64,000 bases of DNA from Aradus depressus (taxonomy: Eukaryota; Arthropoda; Insecta; Hemiptera; Aradidae), in NCBI GenBank assembly GCA_963662175.1, contig OY759223.1, positions 19,755,460-19,819,459 on the forward strand. Direction: 5' to 3'. The translations under genes were made by a program, and so were the position numbers. Of the stretch, positions 24,801 to 38,485 are shown piece by piece (within the stretch, counting starts at the first letter, position 1; each line of letters begins with the position of its first letter). The notes under the pieces are model-generated. The model saw nothing but the letters and a program-made list of their open reading frames with translations, did no database searches and was not told the DNA's origin.

Positions 24801-27800
24801 TTTCATATTTTTTATTTATCTTATCTACACTAAAAGGCAACTTTTCTGCGCTATTCCAAATTAAAAATCACATAGTCGAGACACGCAAAAATCTTTGAAA
24901 AAGTTCCAAAAAAGTGTGTTTTTATGAAACTTTAAGGTCCTTGCGGCACCTCAAGACGTACTCCGAAATTTTTCATATTTTTCATTTATCTTATCTACAC
25001 TAAAAGGCAACTTTTCTGCGCTATTCCAAATTAAAAATCACATAGTCGAGACACGCAAAAATCTTTGAAAAAGTTCCAAAAAAGTGTGTTTTTATGAAAC
25101 TTTAAGGTACTTGCGGCACCTCAAGACGTACTCCAATATTTTTCATATTTTTTATTTATCTTATCTACACTAAAAGGCAACTTTTTTGCGCTATTCCAAA
25201 TTAAAAATCACATAGTCGAGACACGCAAAAATCTTTGAAAAAGTTCCAAAAAAGTGTGTTTTTATGAAACTTTAAGGACCTTTCGGCACCTCAAGACGTA
25301 CTCCAATATTTTTCAAATTTTTTATTTATCTTATCTACACTAAAAGGCAACTTTTCCGCGCTATTGCAAATTAAAAATCAAAAGGTGATTTTTTCGTTCC
25401 ACCCTAATGCCCAGTCAAGGTTTGAAATAAGAAAAAAGGTAGAAATTGTATCCCAATCGATAATAAAGATGTCAACCAAGTACAGAATGTTTTTTCTATA
25501 TTAATTACACTATATGTATTATGCATATTTCCATTCTATAATAATTATATCATTTATAATTATAATTAATAATTAATTGCAATAATAGGGAACTTCTAGC
25601 TCCAATGTCAATATTTTCAGACTTCGAAAGAAAACACTAAGAATAATAATATTAATCCAAGAACAAGTTACAGATAAATATTTAAAAATGTTAGCTTATT
25701 ATCTGCGTTACATATATTTGAAACATTAATGACCATTAGAAAAAATATATTTTCGCTTTCAACAATACTAGTCCATGATTACGAAGCCGGGAATAAAGAA
25801 GAATTTCGAATAACTAAACACTGTTTCTCTCTTTTTGAAAGAAGTATAACTCATAAACTTAATGCCCTTCCTCACTCGTTGAAAGCTATAAATACAATTT
25901 TTAAAAATTAATTCAATTGAAATGTTTAAATTAGAGGTATACCTCTATTCGAAAACAAAATTTTTTACTCAGTGTTCAAAGGAGAAAAAATAACTATCTT
26001 ATAATCGTGTTTCGTATATAAAAGCTTCAATTCATACTTAGCTTTCATCTTTATTCCCCACCAATATTAATAATAATTTAATATATTAATAGATTTAATT
26101 AATTATTTAACTTTAATTATTTGATTTAATTAATTATTTAACTTTAATTATTTGATTAATTATTTAATAGATTAAATCTAGTTTAATATATTAAATAATA
26201 AATGTTATTATCATTTAATTGTATTAGATATTTACTAATCAATGTATTGCTATTATTAGTCAAATTATTTATGTATATATACATTTTTATATATTTTGCT
26301 CTTAATGACCAGCGGGAGGGGCTCCAATTGTCCCGAAATATCGTCTTAATTCTTAATAATGGTTGAGCTCAACGAAAATAAATATTATTATTATTATTAT
26401 TATTATAAACTATATGAGAGGAAATTAACTGAGAGCTCTTTTAGCTATTGTCAGATTCACATATGTTTTTAAAAAATGAAAATCTGACATATTTTTTTTA
26501 TGAGAAACCATGAATTTAAGCTAATATCTTGCTAGGTTTATTTAAGGTTACATAAGTAAGTTAGGTTAGGTTTTATGACTCATGCCCGGGCTTTAACTAC
26601 GAGGTCATATCGCGTACTACCAGAGCGCTCTTTCGTCACTCTGGTGGACATGAGCCCGACTCTACTGTGGGAGTCCTAAATTGTACCTACCCTAAATTTT
26701 TATTCATCTAGGGCAGGGGTCTTTAACGAGTAACTGACATCGTACAGGCTCGGGACCATCGCTTAACGTCCCATCCGAAGGACGGCGTGCTCAAGTTTAT
26801 TTTACCTCCCAGATAAAATAAACTAAGGGCCTCGGTCGGGTACATAAGTAAGTGATGTTACAAAATGAATCAGCAAAATTTATGCAAAAGGCTAATTCTA
26901 CCTTCTTACCCGGCTATATCTTTTTGAAATAAAAAATTAATATATAATAACTAATAAATAAATAATTTATATATGAAATGAGGTAACTTACCCAAGTTGG
27001 GTGCGAGATGCTGGATCCTGATCTCCTCCTATAAGTGCGCGATTAACGCTATCGCCTTCTTGCTGTTGGAAACAAACACTCTGGAGAAAACAGAGAACCA
27101 ATGGACACAACAAGAACAATAAACAAAAACCAAACAGAAGGAGCATGCAAAATGGTGGACCAAATACAACCACATTCCATATTGGGGAGTCAAAACCTCA
27201 TCACATCATATATCAACTGTGTATAGATTACTTATTTACCGTAATGATTTCGTGTGTCTCTATGAAAATGTCGTCAGTAATTCACCGGCTATGTACTTCA
27301 CCAGCACAAATTAATCAATTAGGTTTTCGCTCTCCAAAACCATCCACGTTTGGCCTAAAATATAGTGGCTTCTGAATCTGCTAAATTTTGTGTCGATACA
27401 TTCGTTACATCTAGTCCCGTCCTCTGATTCCCCCTTTTCCATCGCCTGATTTCACTGAAAATTGATAGGTGTCGTCCTTACTAGGGTTTTGCATTTACAA
27501 ATGAAATTTCTTATTAAAACATTAATTAAAACTGCAGTTATTAGAGTTTTTGTGTTGAGCGGCTCTCCTAATCCTCTCCTTCCCTTTGGTCGATTTGGCT
27601 GAAAATCTAAGGGTTGTTCTCTGCAAACTAACTTATTTCGTAACTAGACCTGACGATGGTGTAAAGCCGAAAACGGTAGATATATATATATATATATATA
27701 TATCTTTAGTGGAATAGACAATATTTCAAAAATAAGTTTGTTTTATTTATTTATTACAAGTTTCCACAATATGTCTGCGTTCCTCAACTTATAAGTTGTA

Positions 27801-30800
27801 ATTATAATTACTCCGAATAGAGCCTCTACCCCAAATCGCGCCAACACTTTTTTTAGTAATTCGCAGAACCAACAGCAACATGAAAACATTAATATTAAGT
27901 CGGGAGAAGGAAATATACATTTCCTTCTATATATTTCCTATATATATATATGTGTGTGTGTGTGTGGTTCATAAAAAAAATGTATTTCTCAATATAAAGG
28001 TAGGTTAGTATAGTGTTGTAAATGTGAAGTTTGTTTTCAAGCGATTTGAGGTTAGGTTAGGTTTTATGACTCATGCCCGGGCTTTTACTACGAGGTCATA
28101 TCGCCTACTACCAGAGCGCTCTTTCGTCACTCTGGTGGACAAGAGCCCGACTCTACTGTGGGAGTCCTAAATTTTGCCTACCCTAAATTTTTATTCATCT
28201 AGGGCAAGGGTCTTTAACGAGTACCTGACATTGTACAGGCTCGGGACCATCGCTTAACGTCCCATCCGAAGGACGGCGTGCTTAAGTTTATTTTACCTCC
28301 CAAATAAAATAAACTAAAAGGCCTCGGTCGGGTTTCGAACCCACGATCTTGAGCTCAGAAGGTAAGCACGCATACCACTCAGCTACCGGCGCCCTCTAAT
28401 TTAATTTGATTTAGGAACAATCGTTAAATTCTTATCTGATTTCTTCAGTTGAAAGAGCAGTAGACTCAAAACCTCCAAAATGAGAGGGTTTTGTTCTAAA
28501 AGAATGTCAATAAAGCTATTTTATTTAATTTTTAGTTGACATATTATATCGTTTATATTGAGAAATCATTTTTTTGAATGAATTTGATATATTTATATTT
28601 TTCCTTCCCTCACCATATTAGTATTCATGTTGGTGTTGAGTATGATGAGTTGAGAATAATTACCTTAATTTTTACTAGAATTGTTATTACTTATCACATG
28701 AGTGTCAGACTCTAAGAATTAATGGCTGTTTATGTATCTAATTTATAAGGTATCTTAATGTATACATTCTTATGATGTACCTTAACGGAAATAAATACTA
28801 ATATTATTCCTGGAGATAAACAGGGAGGTCAAATTTCAATAATATACTTTTCTCCCACATCTTGAATTGAATCAAGTACCATTTCTCAATATTTGTTGTC
28901 CTAAATTTTAAATCGGCCATCAACTTCTCTTTCAAAAAAATAGTTTCAGGATTTGAAATCAAAACAGCGTTACAATTTAAACTTGACCATTTGAATCTTG
29001 CAAAAAAATATATATGATGTGGTCATAATAGAACATTGATATACCAACCACATTTGTACTGAACACTCTCCCTCCACCTCCACCAAATTCACTTCATATT
29101 GACATTACTGTGGATAAGAAAGTCTCACTCAGAATTACACTTTACAATGAAACAACACATTACTTTCATATGCACAGTAATGCCAGTATGAAATAAATTT
29201 CAGAGGGGAGGAAGTGTGATCTGTACAAAAGTGGTTGGTATAAAAATGACCACATCAAGATATAATCAATCAACTAATTTGCCCTGGGGAAGTACATTGT
29301 AGGTGAATCCATTTTTTCCCTTTCAAAAAATATTAAGAAAGAGTATGCGTCGACTATCAGCAATCAAGCCATTATTTGAAATGTTGATTACCTTGGCCTC
29401 AATTTTTGTAATTATCTCGGCAACCCATGCATAAAACATTTTTATCTACACATTATAAAATATAACGTCAGTACATACAGGTAAAATATTTCGTAAGAAT
29501 AAATATTCTTCTAGAATAAATTTTAAATAGTGCGAGAGAAATATGTTGAAATAAAAGATGTTCGACATAGTATAGTATTTAAAATTTTCATTTCACTTCT
29601 CCAGTTATACGAAGTATAGGGGAAGTAATGAAATCGGTGAGAAATTCTATGTTAAGTTTTCACCTATGTCACCAATAAATTACTCCATGAAGACCTAAAC
29701 ATCCCAACCGTCCAAGAACTCGTCCAATCCCGATTCTTAAATTTCCACAATAAACTTTCATTCCATCCTAACCCACTTGCACAAGTCCTATCCTCTCTAT
29801 CCCATCCTGACAATCCTCCACGCCGTCTGAATAGGAGGTGGCCTCGAGATCTTCTAAGTGAAATCTAAACATTGTATTAGTTTCTAGGGAGTGTCAGCGC
29901 TGGCTGGCCTCTCCCAACATGTGGCATAGACACTCATGCATATAGTTACCAAATTTGCTCATTATATTAATTGTATATAGATTGCAAATAAATAAATTAA
30001 AAAAAAAAAAAAATTTTCACCAGAAATATTTTTTTACCCTCTGATTCTAAAATTGTCTGACGGGTGCGCCTGTGAACACGATAACTCCCGATAGAATGAA
30101 CATATCGATACAAAATTTTATATCTGTACCCAGAACACCAAAAGGATGACAACTATAAATTTTCAGTCAAAACAATGAAAGGGAAAGGGGGAGCCCTATT
30201 GGCCAATTCTGATATAGCCCTGCTCCGAGTCGGAGAACATAAGGACATCATCGGACACAAAAACAGCTGATTGATATTATTTAGTTGTGACTCCCCGTCT
30301 GTGTTAAAACATGTCATGTATGAGAACAGGCAGCCACAACACAAGACAGATGTAATATATAAAAATATTGAGTATATGAAAGAAATACATACAGAGTATA
30401 TAATGAATAAATAAGAGTGACAGTTGGATAGGTCTAATTGTAAGTGAAATAACTTTAATTAATAATAAAAAGAAAAAAAATAATGTTTATTCCAAAAATT
30501 TAAATATTTTTTATTTTTTTTCTGAATAAGTACAATTTTTTTTTAAATTCAGCTTCGTAATTTGCAACAATACTGCATAAGAACATGGTTTTCTTGTTAA
30601 GTTGAAATATCGTCGAAATAAATTAATAACACGTAAAAATATATCCAGCTTTGACATAATTCTTTGTTATAATGTTTATTATAATGATTATTTAGGTTAA
30701 GCCCCTCTATCCTAATGAATAAAAATTTAGGGTAGGCCAAATTTAGGGCTCCCATAGTAGAGTCTCATGTCAACCAGAGTGATGAAAGAGCGCTAACAAT

Positions 30801-33800
30801 AACAATAACTAACTAACAGAGGCAAAGTTGAAAAAAAAAAATGAAGGAAACTGGTCTCTGATAATGATTGACAACGCGTATACTTTCAATTAAGTGTTAC
30901 GAGATGAATTTTTCAATAATTTGAAAATTATAAAATATAATTATACCGTTATTCAGGGCGCCAACAGCCGCCAACCCCCACCATCAACACTCAACACGAC
31001 CTCAAACCGACTGTAATAGTTCATCTTTCTAAACACACTACCACTTTATGGTTGAAACCAAGGCTAAAATAGATGAAGAATAGGTGTTACTGTACAAAGA
31101 CTGATAAAATAGTTGATTTAAAAGTTAATTTTTGTAAATTTGTAAAAAAAAATTATGAAACTTTGTTCTTTTGAAATTAACTCGTGCCATCTTGTGGGAA
31201 ATTTACTGCACATTACAGTAATATGCGACCAATATAAAAGTTAACCATTTTAGTAAAATGTATTGTAGAAAACAAAAAAACAAAAAGAAAACTCAGAAAC
31301 AAGTAAGTCTTTTTTTTTTTTATATTTTAATGTCTATAAAAAAAAAGTACTGAATATTTTCAATCCGAACTTTCGCTAATACCTGCCTATATGTAGGACA
31401 CACATTTTTGCTAAAATTCGATAGGCTGACAGAGAGTTCCTTTGTTAATAAACAAAATTTAGTGGAACATTTTCAAGAAATATTAAATGAAATATACAAA
31501 ATTTAGTGGAACATTTTCAAGAAATATTAAATGAAATAAACAAAATTTAGTGGAACATTTTCAAGAAATATTAAATGAAATATACAAAATTTAGTGGAAC
31601 ATTTTCAAGAAATATTAAATGAAATAAACAAAATTTAGTGGAACATTTTCAAGAAATATTAAATGAAATAAACAAAATTTAGTGGAACATTTTCAAGAAA
31701 TATTAAATGAAATATACAAAATTTAGTGGAACATTTTCAAGAAATATTAAATGAAATAAACAAAATTTAGTGGAACATTTTGAAGAAATATTAAATGAAA
31801 TATACAAAATTTAATATAAATAAAAAGGGCGACGATGTAATAACTTATTATTTATTAGTTTTGAAAGAAAATAATGAAAAAATAAAATGAGAAGCATTTA
31901 AATAAGAAGAAAAGAAACAATTTAAAAATAGCGAATGTGAAATAATTAATAATGAAAGTAATGCATTCAAAGAAATGTGAAGAAAGTTAAATAAAAATTA
32001 ATAATCAAAAATAAAAAAGCGTTTGTGTTTAAAAAATTTAAAATTTCATATTTACATAAAGCACAACCAGTTATTCCAAAAATTTGAGAGCCACCTTTCG
32101 AAGATCGCTAAAAAGTAGTTGCGTTTTAATGTTACGATTTAATATCATCAATAAAAATATATGAGAGGCCAAGAGGTGAACAAGGTTGTAGTAAAACTGA
32201 CAACTTAGATCTTCAAAAATATATGAGGGGCTGAGGTGAACAAGGTAAGGTTCTAGCAAAACTGACAACTTAGATCTTCAAAAATATATGAGAGGCTAAG
32301 AGGTGAACAAGGTAAGGTTCTAGCAAAACTGACAACTTAGATCTTCAAAAAAAGTAGTTCAAATCACCAGAACTAGTTTTCTCATAATAGAATCATACTG
32401 AAAATTTGATCAAACTAGGGAATAATTGAAGAGTTTTGGAAGGAATCTAAACCCAGTTATAGTGTATAGGGGAAGTTATATAATATAAATATTGTAAAAT
32501 TCTATATTCAGTTTTTGACAGAATTTGAATGTAGAATCACAGCATGAATTAATCAACGATTTCGCTCTGTCTCTAACACCAATCGACGGCTTTGGCTAAA
32601 AATCAATAGTTGATTTACTCAACTATTTTTGAATCCTCATACTAAGTTGCTTGCCAATACATTCATTACATTGGTAGTTATTACGGATTTTGGGTTGAGC
32701 CCCTTTCCCTTCGGCCGATTTCGCGGAAAATATATATGTGTCATCCTTAGGGGTTTTGAATTTACATATAAAATGTCATGTCAATATATTCATAGTTATT
32801 AAAGTTTTTTTTTTGTTTTGGCTTTATATACGATGCATATTAGCCATGTCACTGTGTTATCTAGTTATTTACAACATCCATGGCCCCGTGAGGGAGTTCT
32901 ATCTTCGAAATAAAAGTCACTCTCGGACGAGACTCGAACCCGCAAACCATGGTGATACCAGAGCCCTACCGCTCTAACCCACACGGCCAACATGGCCCCT
33001 AAATTTTAATCAGACCGTAACAGACGCCATGGGGAAGTGCATCGGCGATAAAGACTTTTGTCCAACTGATGGGAACATGTAAAGACGCAAGTCAACTTGC
33101 AGCGGGCTTCGATATGACAGGTCGACCTCTCAATGATCTGGATGGCAGACCCTTGTTCGATACAACACTCTCCTCAGACTGGACAACAGTGGGAAACTTC
33201 TCTTCAACCCGGACAGGTAATTATCAACAGTCAAAAGCTACCTACAGAAAATTTAATTTTTCGTTAAATTTGAGTGCATAAAAAGAGCGCGATTGATGAT
33301 TTCAGAAGGATGTTTGACAAGGAGAAATGTCCCCTGTTCGCGTCCCAGATCCGAACAGCTCCAGTCCAAACCGTGGTGAGAGCATGCGACCAAAGCTCTA
33401 CGCTCTAGCCCGCATGGCCATTATGGCCCCCAGTATTTGTATTAAGCCCCTTCCCCATTATCCCCCCCTTTCCCATTGGCTAATTTTGCTGAAAATCAAT
33501 AGGTGTCCCCCTTATGGGGCACAAACATACACTTTTGACATACACATAGGACATTTTTGGAATCTGGGGATCGGAAAAATATGAAATTTCAGTGAAAACT
33601 CGAATGAATTTCTGATGGATTACATAACTTCCCCTCTACTTCGTAAAGCTGGGTAAGTAAAAAAAATGTCATGTCTGTAGAAATAATATCTACCTTTCAG
33701 GGAAAATCTTCTTAATAAAACTTTTAGAGGGAGAGCGAAAACTTACAGTTATATAATTCGAGCTAGAAAAGTACATATATGTTAAAAAATTGAACGTAAA

Positions 33801-36800
33801 AAAACACTTAACCATGTTTATCTCAAAGCCTCCCATATATTTTATGGATGATGAAGCAGTCATCCGAGCGCCTCATCCTATCTATGAGTCTCTGCGCATG
33901 CGTACATGAGGAAAGGTACTTACTCCAAAAGACAATTATTTATAGTTATTATTTCTACTAATGCCAAGAAATTGAAGAAGAAAGCAATTCAAAGCAAAGA
34001 ATAAAATAGTTTATATAAATAATAAATACTAATAATATAATATATATTTTTCACAGCTTTATTAATCTCCCAATTTATTTTTTTGGTCTTTACAACCTAA
34101 TAAATAGACGTTTCGGGAAGAACTTCTCTCATTAGTATCTTCAATTTATTTTCTGATCTTAATTGTAAACAATTTTTCACTTATATTCATCATAATATTT
34201 TTTATGAAGAACATATTTTCGAGCGATCTTCAAGTTTATAGTAATCGTCGGTTCGTAAAATATGTTCTGCATAAAGAATATTATAATCAATATGAGGAAA
34301 AAATTGTTTACAAATAAATAATGTATTAAATATAATAATTGTTAGCGAATAAATTAAAGATGATGAGAGTTCTCCCCGAAATGTCTTGCTAGGTTGTAAA
34401 AACCAAAAAATAAATTGAGAGAAGAATAAAGCTGTGGAAAATATATGGATATTATAATAAACCAAAAGTGAATAATAATAATCATTATATACATATTATT
34501 CACTGATTAGCTTTAACTAACAATACTAAACATGCTATGAAGCTTTGCATAGCTATGTGGGCAATACAATTGCAACCATTTGTAAAAAAATTAAACCACT
34601 CAAAAATTGTTTAAAAAAAAAATAAAAATGTAGTGCTACCAGAATAACCTTTATAAAAATTGTTCTCAAAAGCATGCTTCCACATTCTTCTTTTTTTTTT
34701 TTTTTTTACCAATTTTTTCATTATGCCGAAAAATAATTTATTACAATGGCAGCACTGCCATTAACTAACTAAATGTGAACTAAATTCATGCTTTGCAATA
34801 AAATATAAATAAATAAATAATATACAACTGATATTAATAAAAAATTTGAATTTGATAAAATTGTCATCCTTTTGTCAACTTACTTACTTCTAAAAAGCTG
34901 ATATCCACGTCAATCTCAAAATAGATACAGTGTATATCATTTATGTGAAATTTAAAAGAATATTATTATACATATATATATACAGTAGAACCTCGATATA
35001 ACGTTGTTCGATATAGCGTTTTTCTCGATAAAACGTTTTCTGGATCAGGTCCCGACCAAATGAAGGCATATTCAATGCATTTTTTATTTGATACAACGTT
35101 TCTCGATGTAACATTTATCGCGATATAACGTTTGGTTTTCGGCAGGAAAAACGTTTCTATGCCTCGATAAAGCGTTTTTTTTTCACGAAAATTCCGAACT
35201 ATAAAAATAAAAAATCGAAGAAGAATACGTATCCGGTGTAGTAAGAAGGGCGTTAGATGCATTTGAAGTGTGCAGAAGGTATGTTCTATTTAATAGTGTG
35301 AACGATCTATCGTTGAATTTTTCTGCCATTGAAAGAGAACTATACAAAAGCCGCTCAAAAAAACAAACCAATATTTCGGATTTTTTTTTACCAAGATAAA
35401 CTTCTTTTACTTATATTTTTTTTGGGTGATCCTTTTTATTCCGTGGAAGGTTGAAAGTAATGTTCTCAATGTTGTAGTAACATACATATGTATGTACATA
35501 TATGTATTAATCCTTTATTTTGTATTTACACCTTTATTTGTTATTTACCTACGTATGTATATATTTAGTGTAAATATGCTTTATATTTTGTTAAAATATA
35601 GCGTTAAATTAGGAGCTGTTTTTTATTACCTTCTTATGAATTGATTATAGGCACATATATGCATTATATGTATGTATCATATAATTTTAGTTGGGGCGGA
35701 TTTGATATAACGTTTTATTCGATATAACGTTTTTTCCCAATGGGCCCGAGCAAAACGTTATATCGAGGTTTTACTGTATTTTTTATTTAACGTCGCATTG
35801 ACTTCAGGGTCATTAGCGACGACTATTGTGTCTAAATGTCCTAAGTTATTATATATGTAGTTATATTATGTCCTAAGTTATTATTTATATTATTATATAT
35901 AGTTATTATATTATGTCTTTAGTTATTATTGTTCTGTTTTCATAAACTGTTATGCATAAAAAAAAATTCTTTAAATTAGTAGAATAACCTCTTTTTTTTT
36001 TTGTATAAGAGGGCTTTCCACCAAATTCTGGTTCTCTAGCGACCAAATATATAATAACATGATTATTCTTTAAAAATATTTATAAATAACAACTTATATA
36101 AATATTAATAAAGCGCTATGTTTGTTCTCTATAATGTTTTTTCTCATGAGTAAGTTTAAAATTTAATTTATTTTATGAATTATGTTAATTGTAAGTTTAT
36201 TTGTACATAAGTTAATTCTTATATATATATAAGATTTAAAAAATATTGTTGTAGCTCTTAAATAAATTGTTTACAAATGTTAATGAAAGGTGACCAGATT
36301 TTTTGCACCTCAACCCGGGCGGTGAATAAAATGAGAATGTCTATTTTTTTTTTTTTTGGCTTTATGTATCTACGAAATAAAACGCACTCCCGGACGGGAT
36401 TCGAACCCGCAAACCATGGTGAGACCATGCGACTAAAGCCCTACGCTCTAGCCCGCACGGCCACCATAGCCCCCAGAATAAGTTTGTTTTATTTAATTCT
36501 CAAGTTTTACTGTATTACTATCAAAATTGTATAGTTTTTTTCCACTTTGAATACAACCTCTCAAAACTAATGAAACTTGAGATACATCCTAACCACTTTA
36601 ATTATTTCCAGCAAACTATGTACTTAAAATTTCATGATTGAGGCTACAAGTATAATAGCAATTTCATTGAAAAATCGAGACTTTATCTATATTGGCCTGG
36701 GTTTAAGTCATTTTTTAGAATGAAGAGTGTTTTTTTTGAATTTATCACATTTTACAAATCAACTCCTCAAAATCAGTTCGATCTAAAGTAAGAAAATGCA

Positions 36801-38407
36801 TGTTATGAAAGATAGAGTAGAGCACTCTAGCGGAGAATGGGCTTACCTCTTGGAAGAAAGCGTCTGTTTTCTCGAGAACATGTTTTAGTTCTGTCAGCTC
36901 CATGAAGTTCGATTTGAGGTTGACAGCGTTATGGCTCATCTCCAGAATCTCTCCCTCCGTTCGCTCCACGTGCGCCTACAACAATAGACAATCCACTCAG
37001 TTACATTATGATAAATAAAATAAAATGATAGATAAAACACTTTTTTGAACACTTATATTGTCTAATTCCACAAACATATACTTAAATGTGTACCGGTTTC
37101 GGCTTACGCCATCGTCAGCACAATGTTCAACAATAATTGAGATATTTGCCAGGCATACATATTTATATTAACCTAGGAGTACCTGAGGTGAAAGGGTCTC
37201 CTTCCTCTGGTAAAACCAGGAGGTGGAAATCTGTATCCTAACGGTAATAACTAACTGTGCACTTATTTGAAAAACAAGAAAATAAAATTAAAATAAAACC
37301 AAAAACTAACATTCCAAGAAAACAATATAACATAACTGTACAATATATAGCTACTATATGTCTAAGTAGAAAATTATTTAACCTAGGTTAAATAATTTTC
37401 TACTTCGACATATAGTAGCACCTCCCAGATAAAAGAACTAAACTCAGCCGTGTTTCTGTGAACATCAAACATTCAAAAATCTCCAAAAATGTATTTCTCT
37501 TCAAAAAAAAGCAGACAAAATCTTGTTAAAAAAAAAAAAGTTGGAGTAATGGAACGGAGTGGTGGAACGGTTCAATGGATATGCTGTAATGGTCCATCAC
37601 TATGTACAGGCAAAACTTTTTCAAAATCCTTCACTGAAAGACGTTTATCTTCTAGTTAACATTGAGTGAAATTTGGATGCTAGAGTAAGCCCAGCGTTAT
37701 TTTCGGCTTTTTTGGGGGAAATGAAATTCCGGTGTAGCTTGGGAAGTAACATAATGGAATATTAGTTTCGGAAGTAACATAATGGAATATTAGTTTTGGA
37801 AGTAACAAAATGGAATATTAGTTTCGGAAGTAACATAATGGAATATTAGTTTCGGAAGTAACATAATGGAATATTAGCTTGGGAAGTAACATAATGGAAT
37901 ATTAGCTTCGGAAGTAACATTATGGCATAGTAAAAGTAAAGAATTATCACTTTTGGGTTGTGTAAGGAGATTTTGAATTCACAATAATATATTTTTTGTG
38001 GTTTTACAACCTAGTAAATATAGACGTTTCGGGAAAAGCTCCCATCAATATCTAAAATTTATTTGCTTTATTTTTATATAGCATTTATTTTTATGTTTTC
38101 CATTATATTATTTTGATGAGACGTGTAATGGAACAATAAAATAAATATAACAGCAAATAAATAAAGATACTGCAAATAAATTTGAGATACTAATGATGGG
38201 AGTTCTCCAGGGAGAATTGTCTATATTTGCTATATTTGTAAAAACAAAATAAATAAATAAACAGAGAATTATATGGCTGCCGAAAAATATATTATTATAA
38301 ATAATTTTATTATGGAGCAAGGTTGGTGTTATTAGTGATGAAGGCAACCTGTCAGCTGACCTTCCAGGAGAACGGACTGGCTGCTGGGGGGGGGGGGGGG
38401 GGGGGGT

Positions 38408-38485
<78 letters not shown>

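Larger units (their letters stand above)
32462..33657 (+). mobile_element. CTTCCCC-type MITE containing a SINE-B block
   Basis: MITE sequence at 32545-32806 (GCATGAATTAATCAACGATT, CATTACATTGGTAGTTATTA) resumes at 33432 (TTGTATTAAGCCCCTTCCCC) and ends TACTTCGTAAAGCTGGGTAA. The 620-bp insert holds two SINE-B copies around unrelated sequence. Confidence 0.65.

Noticed and set aside
23580..25380. Regular 170-bp repeats as a CRISPR array
   Set aside because: There are no unique spacers; the whole unit repeats, and the context is a eukaryotic transposon.
26561..26575. TTAGGTTAGG as an interstitial telomere
   Set aside because: It is only two or three units and always at the same point of SINE-A copies, so it is a SINE tail.
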